Below, piece after piece: positions 1 through 6,308 of a DNA stretch of 17,364 bases. The stretch spans positions 1 through 17,364 of the forward strand of contig JAOPWF010000053.1 of NCBI GenBank assembly GCA_025965815.1, in the 5' to 3' direction. Source of the stretch: Mycobacterium sp. (lineage in GTDB: Bacteria; Actinomycetota; Actinomycetes; Mycobacteriales; Mycobacteriaceae). Below the pieces are notes generated by a model. It was not told where the DNA came from. It searched no databases and saw only the letters and a program-made list of their open reading frames with translations. Numbering within the stretch: the first letter of the stretch is position 1; each line of letters starts with the position of its first letter. Position numbers and translations under genes: made by a program.

Positions 1-615
1 AGGATCGGTGCCGCCGTCGACATGATGGATGTCCTGGTGACCAAGCTCGACCAGATAGCCCACGGCCTGGCGGATCCCCTTCGCGTCGTCGGTGCGCACC
101 GTCGCCAGGCCGTGCGCCGTCGCCGACGATTCGGCGGCAGTCAGGCGCCGCCCGACGACGACTACCGGTACCCGGTCGGCCAGCGACCGAAGGTGAGCGA
201 TATCGGAATTGGGACCGAGCAGGATCAGACTTCCGCAACGGTGGCTGAGTAGCGCGTCGATCGGCACCGACTCGTCGCGATCCGGGAGGTTGGCCGACAG
301 CAGCACCTCGTAGCCGATGTTCTCGGCCGCGGGATAGATCCCGGTGACCAGCTCCGCCTCGAACAGTTGGCGAACGTCCATCAGCACGCCTACCGTCCGG
401 CTGTTGCCGCGCGCCAGCAGGCGGGCCGCCGAGTCCGGGCGGTAGCCGATCTCGTCGGCCACCGCCAGCACCCGGCGCCGGGTCTCCGCGCTGGCACCCG
501 GTTTGCCGTCGAGGATGAACGACACCAGAGTCCGGGACACACCGGCCCGGGTAGCGACGTCGGCCATCGTCGGACGACGAGATGAGCGGTTCTCGTCGGT
601 GGGTGTGATCGTCAC
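1..615 (-). CDS. LacI-family transcriptional repressor, N-terminal 205 residues (C-terminus beyond the window)
   Basis: Minus-strand reading is open from the left edge to GTG 615. The N-terminal helix-turn-helix reads MADVATRAGVSRTLVSFI (residues 17-34), followed by the typical LacI continuation ETRRRVLAVADEIGYRPD and a hinge-like AARLLARG. The start of the periplasmic-binding-protein-like effector domain follows (TVGVLMD, then LGHQDIHHVDGG near the edge). GTG 615 is preferred because GGAG lies 6 nt upstream; ATG 567 would sit directly on the HTH, and GTG 645 has no clear ribosome site. The gene is divergent from the TIM-barrel enzyme at 744, and two LacI-type operators lie between them, so autoregulation plus control of that gene is likely. 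It is clearly paralogous to the repressor at 5183-6178 (GVSR-LVS and DEIGYRPD shared). The recognition helix has Leu where most LacI proteins have Thr. Family assignment is secure; effector unknown. Confidence 0.9.
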   Translation of the reverse strand, partial: MTITPTDENRSSRRPTMADVATRAGVSRTLVSFILDGKPGASAETRRRVLAVADEIGYRPDSAARLLARGNSRTVGVLMDVRQLFEAELVTGIYPAAENIGYEVLLSANLPDRDESVPIDALLSHRCGSLILLGPNSDIAHLRSLADRVPVVVVGRRLTAAESSATAHGLATVRTDDAKGIRQAVGYLVELGHQDIHHVDGGTDP

Positions 616-638
616 CGTGCGCTCCAGGAATGTGATGG

Positions 639-667
639 TTGACACAACTTGCTCTCGGACCCATAGT
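639..667 (+). promoter_or_regulatory. Probable sigma70-type promoter of the 744-1748 gene
   Basis: A perfect -35 hexamer TTGACA (639-644) is followed after 17 bp by CATAGT (662-667), a 4/6 match to the -10 consensus. Transcription would begin near 674, immediately before the two operators at 685-722, so a bound repressor would block the polymerase. On the opposite strand the same bases read TACTAT (668-663), a possible -10 for the divergent lacI gene. Not experimentally supported. Confidence 0.5.
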
Positions 668-676
668 AGACCTCAC

Positions 677-722
677 GCGCGTTACTAACGCGCTTTAGTC
701 CGACAGAACTAACACGCGTCAG
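677..722. promoter_or_regulatory. Tandem LacI-type operators in the divergent intergenic region
   Basis: Two related 14-bp near-palindromes with a central CG, as LacI-family proteins prefer: CTAACGCGCTTTAG (685-698, half-sites match at 6 of 7 positions) and CTAACACGCGTCAG (709-722, 5 of 7). Their centres are 24 bp apart, and the extended direct repeats 685-702 and 709-726 match at 15 of 18 positions. A perfect 17-bp palindrome, GCGCGTTA-C-TAACGCGC (677-693), overlaps the first site. The cluster lies downstream of the predicted plus-strand promoter. Likely bound by the LacI protein encoded at 1-615. Confidence 0.65.
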
Positions 723-743
723 TCCGGAAAGAGGTCAATGGTG

Positions 744-1748
744 ATGAAGCTGGGTGTCTACACGGCGGCGATGCACGACCGGTCGCTGCGGGACGCCCTG
801 TCCACGATCTCGTCGCTCGGTCTGGTCGGCGCCGAAATCAACGCCGGCGGCTTCCTGCCTACGCCGCACCTGCCGGTCGAGGGGCTACTGGCCGGACGTG
901 TGGACCCCGATGAGTACCTGCGGCCCTTCGTCGAAACGGGTGTGCAACTGACGGGACTGAACGCCAACGGCAATCCGCTACATGCGGATCCGGAGGTTGG
1001 ACCCGAGGACGCCGAGGACCTGCGTCGCGCGATCCGTGTCGCGGCGCTGCTCGGTGTACGCCGCGTGGTGACCATGTCCGGCCTGCCAGCCGCCCATCCG
1101 GGCGGCCGATGGCCGGCCTGGCACGTCAACCCTTGGGACAGTGGCTATCTCGACTCGCTGGACTACCAATGGGACGACGTGGCCGTGCCGTTCTGGCGGG
1201 AGATCGACGCGCTGGCCCGCGATCATGACGTCAAGGTGTGCATCGAAATGCATCCGCAGAACATCGTCTTCAACCCGACGACGCTGCAGCGGCTGGTGGA
1301 CAGGACCCGCGCCACCCACGTCGGCGCGGAGATGGACCCCAGCCACTTGTTCTGGCAGGGCATCGACCCGGTGGCCGCTATCGACTACCTGAGCGATCTG
1401 GTGTTTCATGCCGCCGCGAAGGACACCCGGATCAATCCGGCGTGCGCCATCCACGGCGTGCTCGACGACCGCTTCACCCGGATACCGCCTAGTGAGAATC
1501 CGACCGGTCTCGGCGGGCGGCACGCCGTGAACCGGTGGCCGCACAACTCCAGCTGGGATTTCGTCGCGGTAGGCCGCGGGCACGACGTCGAGTTCTGGTC
1601 CCGGTTCCTGTCGGCGCTCGGCCGGGTCGACCCCGACATGGCAGTCAACATCGAACACGAGGACACCGAACTTCCCCTCTTGGAAGGCCTGTCGGTGGCC
1701 GCATCCACTCTGCGGGCCGCCAATTCCACTGCGGCCCAACCCGCCTGA
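744..1748 (+). CDS. Sugar phosphate isomerase/epimerase-family TIM-barrel protein (AP-endonuclease-2 fold)
   Basis: A 334-residue protein of the xylose-isomerase-like TIM-barrel superfamily (COG1082 type). These cytoplasmic enzymes use a divalent metal to isomerise, epimerise or dehydrate sugars and keto-polyols. Likely metal ligands, numbered from 744: Glu168 in CIEMHPQNIVFNP, Asp198 and His201 in EMDPSHLFW, His222 in FHAAAKDTRI and Glu304 in NIEHED. ATG 744 is preferred because GAGG (731-734) lies 9 nt upstream; ATG 738 is only 3 nt away and adds Met-Val, and GTG 741 is also possible. The stop is 24 nt before the downstream transporter gene, so the two probably form one transcript under the LacI operators at 677-722. 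At 334 residues it is longer than the two other TIM barrels in this window. Exact substrate unknown; inositol-derived ketones or keto-sugars are plausible from context. Confidence 0.85.
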   Translation: MKLGVYTAAMHDRSLRDALSTISSLGLVGAEINAGGFLPTPHLPVEGLLAGRVDPDEYLRPFVETGVQLTGLNANGNPLHADPEVGPEDAEDLRRAIRVAALLGVRRVVTMSGLPAAHPGGRWPAWHVNPWDSGYLDSLDYQWDDVAVPFWREIDALARDHDVKVCIEMHPQNIVFNPTTLQRLVDRTRATHVGAEMDPSHLFWQGIDPVAAIDYLSDLVFHAAAKDTRINPACAIHGVLDDRFTRIPPSENPTGLGGRHAVNRWPHNSSWDFVAVGRGHDVEFWSRFLSALGRVDPDMAVNIEHEDTELPLLEGLSVAASTLRAANSTAAQPA

Positions 1749-1772
1749 TCGACGATCCGAAGGAGACTGACC

Positions 1773-3188
1773 ATGATGCCGACGCGAACCGAAGGGGGCG
1801 GATCCTCCGGAAGATTTCTGACCAAGCTGACGGTCATCGCCACCCTTGGCGGACTGCTGTTCGGCTACGACACCGGCGTGATCTCCGGTGCGCTGCTGTA
1901 CATGAAAGATGACCTGCACCTGAGTTCGTTCGGTGAAGCGACGGTGGTCAGTTCACTGCTCTTCCCCGGCGCGGCGCTGGGCGCGTTGTTCGGCGGCCGC
2001 GTCGCCGACCGGCTCGGCCGCAAGCGCACCCTGCTGTTGTGCGCCTGCATCTTCCTGGTCGGAGCGGCCGGCTGCGCGCTCGCGCCGAACGTCCAGATCA
2101 TGGTCGCGGCCCGGATCATCCTGGGGCTTGGCGTGGGAGCAGCGTCGGTGACCTGCCCGCTGTATCTCGCGGAAATGGCGCCGCCGGAACGACGCGGTCG
2201 GATGGTGACCATCAACGAACTGATGATCGTGACCGGTCAGATGTTGGCCTTCGCCATGAACGCGCTGCTCGATCACGTCATCCAAAACCCGCATGTGTGG
2301 CGGATCATGCTCGGGGTGGCCGCCGTTCCCGCGGTCGCGCTGCTGGTGGGCATGATGGCGCTGCCGGACTCACCGCGCTGGTACGGGCTGAAGGGCCGAA
2401 TGGAGGAGGCTCGCAAGGTCCTCGGGTACAGCTTGGACAGCCGGGAGGCGGATGTCGAATTCGCGGCGATCGTCGAACACGCGGAGCGCACCCTGCGGGT
2501 CAAGAGCACCCCGTTCTCGGTGATCCGGGACGTCCCCTGGATCCGGCGGGTGGTGCTGATCGGCTGCGGGCTGGCCATCGTGCAACAGGCCACCGGCATC
2601 AACACGGTCAACTATTACGCGCCAACCATTCTCGAGCAGAGCGGGCTGGGCGTGAGTGCGTCGCTGATCGCCACCATCGCCGTCGGCGTGACCTCGGTGG
2701 TGACGACCATCATCGGCATCATTCTGCTCGGCTATATCGGCAGGCGGACCATGCTGTTGACCGGCTTCGCCGGTGTCGCGGGTTCGCAGCTCGCGCTGTC
2801 GCTGACATTCCTGCTGCCCGAATCCACCATGCGCAGCTACATCATCCTGGGCTGCATGGTGGTGTTCGTCGCCTTCGTGCAGATGTTCATCTGAACCTGC
2901 GTGTGGCTGCTGCTCTCGGAGATCTTCCCGCTCAGCATCCGTGGGTTCGCGATGGGCATCGCCGTCTTCGTGCTGTGGTGCACCAATGCACTGATCTCAT
3001 TCCTGTTCCCGGTGTTGAATTCGGCGCTGGGTTCGACGGGCACGTTCGCACTGTTCGTCGCGGTCAACGTCGGGTCGTGGCTGTTCGTACGCAAGTTCGT
3101 GCCGGAGACGAAGGGCACCACTCTCGAGGAACTCGAGGACCGGTTCGAGGCCCAGGGGCTGGAGCGCCAGGCCGCCGCGGCGGCCTGA
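1773..3188 (+). pseudogene. MFS sugar/polyol:H+ symporter (sugar-porter family) interrupted by an in-frame TGA
   Basis: A coding frame of 471 codons whose codon 374 (2892-2894) is TGA. Before it the protein is a typical sugar porter: FGYDTGVISGAL in TM1, GGRVADRLGRKR in loop 2-3, PDSPRWYGLKGR in the central loop, QQATGINTVNYYAPTIL in TM7 and GYIGRRT in loop 8-9. After it the same frame resumes perfectly with WLLLSEIFPLSIRG and ends with the family C-terminal PETKGTTLEELE. No frameshift is involved: one codon is a stop, at a position within TM10. AAGGAG (1760-1765) lies 7 nt before ATG 1773. Relatives transport glucose, xylose or myo-inositol with protons. If the stop is real, the 373-residue product lacks half of TM10 and TM11-12 and is probably inactive. 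A sequencing error is the main alternative. Likely co-transcribed with the 744 gene. Confidence 0.85.
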
Positions 3189-3305
3189 CGGCGCTCATCG
3201 ACCGCTGACCCGGGGCCGAGTGTGCGATCGTGGCGTCGAGTGTGCGTCACGGGCGGCGGATTGCAGACGAGCTCGCAAGGAGCGCACTTTGGTCGAGACC
3301 TGCGA
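3189..3305. other. Convergent intergenic region with short repeats
   Basis: This 117-bp gap separates the 3' ends of the MFS gene (plus) and the hydroxypyruvate-isomerase-like gene (minus). CGAGTGTGCG occurs twice, at 3217-3226 and 3237-3246. AGTGTGC (3239-3245) could pair with GCGCACT (3282-3288) with one G-U wobble, which might form a weak hairpin. I see no T-tract and no convincing intrinsic terminator. Resembles short intergenic repeats I recall from fast-growing mycobacteria, but that was not checked. Confidence 0.35.
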
Positions 3306-4118
3306 TCAGCCTGCGAACGCGCTCCGGAACGCCTCCAGTGCCACCACGCTGCGCTCGCCCCCGCAAGCGGGAGGTGCCCCCAGCCCACCGGAAGAAGCCC
3401 ACGCTTCCATGCCGACGGTGCCGCCGAAGCCGATGCCGCGCAGGGCCTTTGCGATCGCCGGGTAGTTGATCTCGCCGGTGCCGGGCTCGAATCGGCCGGG
3501 CACATCGGCGACCTGCACCTCGCCGATGGCGTCGCCGCACCGCCGGATCAGCTCGATGAGGTTTCCCTCGCCGATCTGGGCGTGGTAGAGGTCGAGCATC
3601 ATCCGCACATTGGGATGTCCGACCGCCTCGATCAGCGCCAGCGTGTCCTTCGCCCGTGCCAGCGGGACCCCGGGGTGGTCGACGATCGTGTTGAGGTTCT
3701 CCACGCAGAAGGTGACGCCCGCCGATGCGCCGAGCTCACCGATGCGCTCCAGCGTCCGCTGCGCGGTCAGCCACATCTGCCCGGTGGCCCGGTGCCGGGG
3801 ACGCGCCGCCTTACCGTCGACGAGTTCGGCGGTGTGCAGATTTAGCCGGGGCACATCGAGTACTTCGGCGGCCTTGATGCTCAACTCGGCGGTCCGCACC
3901 ACCTCGTCGGCGCTGTCCGGGTCGATGAGGTCGCCGTGCAGATACCCCGTCATCGAGGAGAACCGGGCACCGGTGTCGGCCAGCGTCTGCAGATCTTTGT
4001 CGTGCCAGCTCCAGATCTCCACCGCGAAGCCCATCCCGTCGATGCGCCGTACCCGGTCGACGATCGGCAGCTCGCGGAACACCATCTCCGCGCATACCGC
4101 CAGCGTGAAGTCACTCAC
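3306..4118 (-). CDS. Hydroxypyruvate isomerase-like TIM-barrel protein with a 14-residue insertion
   Basis: A 270-residue protein closest to the hydroxypyruvate isomerase family (Hyi, hydroxypyruvate to tartronate semialdehyde), which also includes keto-sugar isomerases. Family hallmarks are present: CVENLN (Glu140), MMLDLYHAQIGEGNL (Asp176, His179), VQVADVPGRFEPGTGEINYP (Gln202) and VGMEAW (Glu238), which fit the usual E-D-Q-E metal set. After EAWAS, where relatives run almost directly into the final helix, this protein carries SGGLGAPPACGGER (residues 243-256), encoded by a GC-rich palindromic segment. It starts at ATG 4118, whose ATGA overlaps the stop of the dehydrogenase at 4115-5083, so the pair is translationally coupled and shares the operators at 5103-5172. 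As dehydrogenase plus isomerase it probably converts a keto-polyol or keto-sugar. Fold confident; true substrate not. Confidence 0.85.
   Translation of the reverse strand: MSDFTLAVCAEMVFRELPIVDRVRRIDGMGFAVEIWSWHDKDLQTLADTGARFSSMTGYLHGDLIDPDSADEVVRTAELSIKAAEVLDVPRLNLHTAELVDGKAARPRHRATGQMWLTAQRTLERIGELGASAGVTFCVENLNTIVDHPGVPLARAKDTLALIEAVGHPNVRMMLDLYHAQIGEGNLIELIRRCGDAIGEVQVADVPGRFEPGTGEINYPAIAKALRGIGFGGTVGMEAWASSGGLGAPPACGGERSVVALEAFRSAFAG
3351..3392. repeat. REP-like palindromic segment inserted in-frame in a coding region
   Basis: A 42-bp segment encodes the extra residues 243-256 of the hydroxypyruvate-isomerase-like protein. It contains CCCGC (3360-3364) and GCGGG (3367-3371) around AA, flanked by runs of five C on the plus strand (3358-3362 and 3377-3381). 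It resembles short GC-rich palindromic elements that recur in mycobacterial and streptomycete genomes, including inside genes. This identification is from memory; no genome-wide copy count was possible. The length is a multiple of three and contains no stop. Confidence 0.55.
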
Positions 4119-5083
4119 CGCAGCACCGCCGTCATGACGGGCGCCCCGGTCTCGACGGATTCCCGTGCCGCCAGAGCAATTTCGAGTGCGACGCGGGCGT
4201 CATGGCCGGTGACGGACGGATCGATCCCACGCCCCACGCAGTCGGCGAAATGCGCGAACTGGGCGACGTAGGCATCGGCGAACAGCTCGGTGTTCCCGGT
4301 GCCCGCTGCCTCCGGCGGCCGACCTGCTGTCAGGACGCCCGCGCTGCCGAACACCTCGCCGCGGACGTCGTAGCCGTAGACGGCCTGGAAGTTGGCCTCG
4401 GCGACGGCCAGAACGCCGTTGTCGAACCGGATCTGCACCATGGCCGTGTCCAGGAAGCCCGAGTCGGCGAACTGCGGATGGATCAGCGCGTCGGCCTGCG
4501 CGTAGACGCTCACTACCCGCGCGTCGGGATTGAGCCAGCACAACGTGTCGAAGTCGTGGATCAGCGTCTCGTTGAAGATAGTCCACGGTTTGACCCGGGC
4601 GGCGATTTCCGCCGAGATGGCGGGATCTCGGGTCAGTGACCGCAGCAGTTGCGGCGTGCCGATGGCACCGTCGGCGATCCGCCTTTGCATCCGGGCGAAA
4701 TCGTCGGCGAACCGGCGGTTGAAGCCCACCTGCAGCGCGACGCCTGCGGAGCGGGCCGCATCGATAGCGCGGTCCGCATCGTCGAGCGTGAGCGCCATCG
4801 GCTTCTCGCAGAACACGTGCTTACCGGCGTTCGCGGCCGCGACGACCAGGTCGGCATGTGTTGCGGCGGGGGAGCAGATCGCCACCGCGTCGATCCTCGG
4901 ATCGGCGATCAGCTCGAGTGGGCTGCGATAGTCACGGGGCGCGGCGAGCCGGGTGGCGGCAGCCGGGTCCGGATCAGCGACGGCCGCCAACCGGACACCG
5001 GGCAGCCGGCGGGCCAGCGTCTCGGCGTGGAAGGTGCCGATCCAGCCAGCGCCGACGAGGCCGAAGGACAACGGTGTGGACAT
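4115..5083 (-). CDS. Gfo/Idh/MocA-family NAD(P)-dependent dehydrogenase, IolG (inositol 2-dehydrogenase)-like
   Basis: A 322-residue cytoplasmic oxidoreductase. The N-terminal Rossmann domain begins FGLVGAGWIGTFHAE (residues 7-21) and runs to CSPAATHADL; the EKP motif is at 93-95 with the catalytic Lys94. The C-terminal domain carries the active-site helix NETLIHDFDTLCWL. IolG enzymes use Lys, Asp and His (Lys97, Asp172, His176 in Bacillus subtilis). Here His176 is present, but the residue four before it is Glu172, a conservative change. The predicted reaction is oxidation of an inositol or sugar hydroxyl to a ketone with NAD(P)+. ATG 5083 has GGGAG (5094-5090) 6 nt upstream. It is first in a two-gene operon with the isomerase-like gene (4-nt overlap) and divergent from a LacI repressor; operator 5103-5118 lies about 20 bp upstream of the start. 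Inositol specificity is inferred, not proven. Confidence 0.88.
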   Translation of the reverse strand: MSTPLSFGLVGAGWIGTFHAETLARRLPGVRLAAVADPDPAAATRLAAPRDYRSPLELIADPRIDAVAICSPAATHADLVVAAANAGKHVFCEKPMALTLDDADRAIDAARSAGVALQVGFNRRFADDFARMQRRIADGAIGTPQLLRSLTRDPAISAEIAARVKPWTIFNETLIHDFDTLCWLNPDARVVSVYAQADALIHPQFADSGFLDTAMVQIRFDNGVLAVAEANFQAVYGYDVRGEVFGSAGVLTAGRPPEAAGTGNTELFADAYVAQFAHFADCVGRGIDPSVTGHDARVALEIALAARESVETGAPVMTAVLR

Positions 5084-5102
5084 CGATGACTCCCATCACA
5101 GA

Positions 5103-5118
5103 ACTAGAACGTTCTAGT
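5103..5118. promoter_or_regulatory. LacI operator O1, perfect 16-bp palindrome
   Basis: ACTAGAACGTTCTAGT is a perfect palindrome centred on CG between 5110 and 5111. It sits between the dehydrogenase start (5083) and the divergent lacI start (5183), and overlaps the likely -10 of the minus-strand promoter. A near-identical site is centred 55 bp away. Most likely bound by the product of 5183-6178. Confidence 0.8.
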
Positions 5119-5133
5119 GAAGTAAAGCGTCAA
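5104..5133 (-). promoter_or_regulatory. Possible minus-strand promoter of the dehydrogenase/isomerase operon
   Basis: On the minus strand TTGACG (5133-5128) is followed after 18 bp by TTCTAG (5109-5104), a weak -10 that lies inside operator O1. A second TTGACG occurs 17 bp farther upstream (5150-5145). The -35 is good and the -10 poor, so the exact promoter is uncertain. Confidence 0.35.
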
Positions 5134-5158
5134 CGGCCCGTTTGCGTCAATCCCTGGG

Positions 5159-5175
5159 CTGGAACGTTCTAGGCT
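5159..5175 (+). promoter_or_regulatory. LacI operator O2 overlapping the -10 of a leaderless lacI gene
   Basis: CTGGAACGTTCTAG (5159-5172) repeats operator O1 with one changed base. TAGGCT (5170-5175) fits the mycobacterial -10 pattern TANNNT, and 7 nt later comes GTG 5183. Transcription would therefore begin at or next to the start codon, and there is no ribosome binding site in the short gap. A leaderless mRNA with autorepression through O2 explains the arrangement. Confidence 0.6.
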
Positions 5176-5182
5176 GATCCGC

Positions 5183-6178
5183 GTGGAGCGCAGACCGACC
5201 CTGGAGGACGTGGCCGAACGCGCCGGCGTGTCCAGGGCGTTGGTGTCGATCGTCGTGCGCGAGGTGCCCGGCGCCAGCGAGCAGACCCGGCAGCGGGTTC
5301 GCCGGGCGGCCGACGAGATCGGCTACCGGCCCGATCCACGCGCCCGTCGGTTGCGCCAGCACCGCACCAAACTCCTGGGCGTGACGTTCGTTGCGGGTCA
5401 GGAGTTCCACGCTGACCTCGTCGACGGTGTGTACTCGGCCGCGGAGGAGATCGGTTACGACGTCGTGCTCAGCGGTGTCACGCCACACCGCGACGAGCGC
5501 CGGGCGGTGCGCACGCTCGTGGACGACCGGTGTGAGGGCATCGTACTGATCGGGCCGCGGGCGCCGGCAGCAGATCTCGTCGACCTGGCGGGGAAAATGC
5601 CCGTGGTGGCACTGGCCCGCCGGGTCCGTGGGGTGGACGCGGTGCGCAGCGACGACACCGAGGGTGCGGCCATGGCGGTCGACCACCTGCGCGGACTGGG
5701 ACACCGGCAGATCGTGTTCCTCGACGGCGGACGGGCGCCCGGCGCCGCCGAACGGCGTCGCGGCTATCGGCGTGCGATGGGCGGCGGTCCGCCGGCGGAG
5801 CGGATGCTGCCCGGCGGTCTGACCGAACGGGAGGGAGCGGCGGCCGCCTCGGCGTTACTGGAGTCTGACACGCTGCCCACCGCCGTGATCGCCTTCAACG
5901 ATCGCTGCGCGCTCGGTGTGCTGGATGTGCTGATCCGTGCGGGAGTTTCGGTGCCGCAACAGGTTTCGGTTGTCGGCTTTGACAACAGCGCGCTAGCGGG
6001 TCTGGCGCACATCGATCTGACCACGATCGGTCAGGACTCGGCAGGACTGGCGCAGGCGGCGGTCGCGCGGGTGGTCGCCCGCCTCGACGATGCCCAGGTC
6101 GCCGACGCCTGCGTCGTTGACGTGGTGCGAAACCCCAGTTTGGTGGTCCGCGGGACGACCGCGGCTCCTCGGTCCTGA
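5183..6178 (+). CDS. LacI-family transcriptional repressor of the divergent dehydrogenase/isomerase operon
   Basis: A full-length 331-residue LacI protein. The N-terminal HTH is LEDVAERAGVSRALVSIVV (residues 7-25), followed by the linker DEIGYRPDPRARRL and the effector domain from about residue 62 (LLGVTFVAGQEFHADLVDGV). Typical PBP-fold elements follow: RSDDTEGAAMAVDHL, LGHRQIVFLDGG, AFNDRCALGVLDVL and VSVVGFDNS. GTG 5183 is chosen because the HTH starts seven codons later and a candidate -10 places the transcript start at this codon. Operators at 5103-5118 and 5159-5172 flank its promoter, consistent with autoregulation and repression of 4115-5083. The HTH reads SRALVS, with Leu replacing the common Thr, as in the paralogue at 1-615. 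It ends 130 bp before the ABC transporter lipoprotein gene and could also control that operon, though no copy of its palindrome is visible there. Confidence 0.92.
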   Translation: MERRPTLEDVAERAGVSRALVSIVVREVPGASEQTRQRVRRAADEIGYRPDPRARRLRQHRTKLLGVTFVAGQEFHADLVDGVYSAAEEIGYDVVLSGVTPHRDERRAVRTLVDDRCEGIVLIGPRAPAADLVDLAGKMPVVALARRVRGVDAVRSDDTEGAAMAVDHLRGLGHRQIVFLDGGRAPGAAERRRGYRRAMGGGPPAERMLPGGLTEREGAAAASALLESDTLPTAVIAFNDRCALGVLDVLIRAGVSVPQQVSVVGFDNSALAGLAHIDLTTIGQDSAGLAQAAVARVVARLDDAQVADACVVDVVRNPSLVVRGTTAAPRS

Positions 6179-6194
6179 CCAGCAATGATGCCGT

Positions 6195-6262
6195 CAATTG
6201 TTTGACCTGCAGTCCTAATGTCCGAACAAACTATTGACTTTCTGCTGTGACCCGTATTACAT
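6195..6262 (+). promoter_or_regulatory. Inverted repeat and possible promoter of the ABC transporter operon
   Basis: CAATTGTTTGACC (6195-6207) and GAACAAACTATTG (6224-6236) form an imperfect inverted repeat (10 of 13 positions) with a 16-nt spacer, a likely regulator site. The right arm overlaps TTGACT (6234-6239), a good -35. The -10 is unclear: TATTAC (6255-6260) has a short 15-bp spacer and TTACAT (6257-6262) a 17-bp spacer but a poor match. The repeat differs from the LacI operators at 5103 and 5159, so a different regulator is possible. Confidence 0.45.
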
Positions 6263-6308
6263 CGACACCTAGGGCGTGTCAGGCGGCACTCGATCACAAG
6301 GAGAAACA

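Noticed and set aside
978..1919. A 313-codon minus-strand ORF opposite the TIM-barrel gene
   Set aside because: It has no recognisable domain and its composition is typical of antisense frames in high-GC DNA, while the plus-strand frame encodes a clear enzyme.
2892..2894. TGA as a selenocysteine codon in the symporter
   Set aside because: Sugar porters have no selenocysteine members, and I saw no convincing selenocysteine-insertion hairpin just downstream. A nonsense mutation or sequencing error is simpler.
2039..3208. A long alternative plus-strand ORF across the broken MFS gene
   Set aside because: Its translation is rich in Arg, Gly and His with no membrane segments. It is a high-GC shadow of the symporter frame, which has all family motifs.
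3230..3469. Small plus-strand ORFs near the 3' end of the hydroxypyruvate-isomerase-like gene
   Set aside because: They overlap the clear minus-strand gene, have no homology I recognise, and owe their openness to GC-rich repeats.
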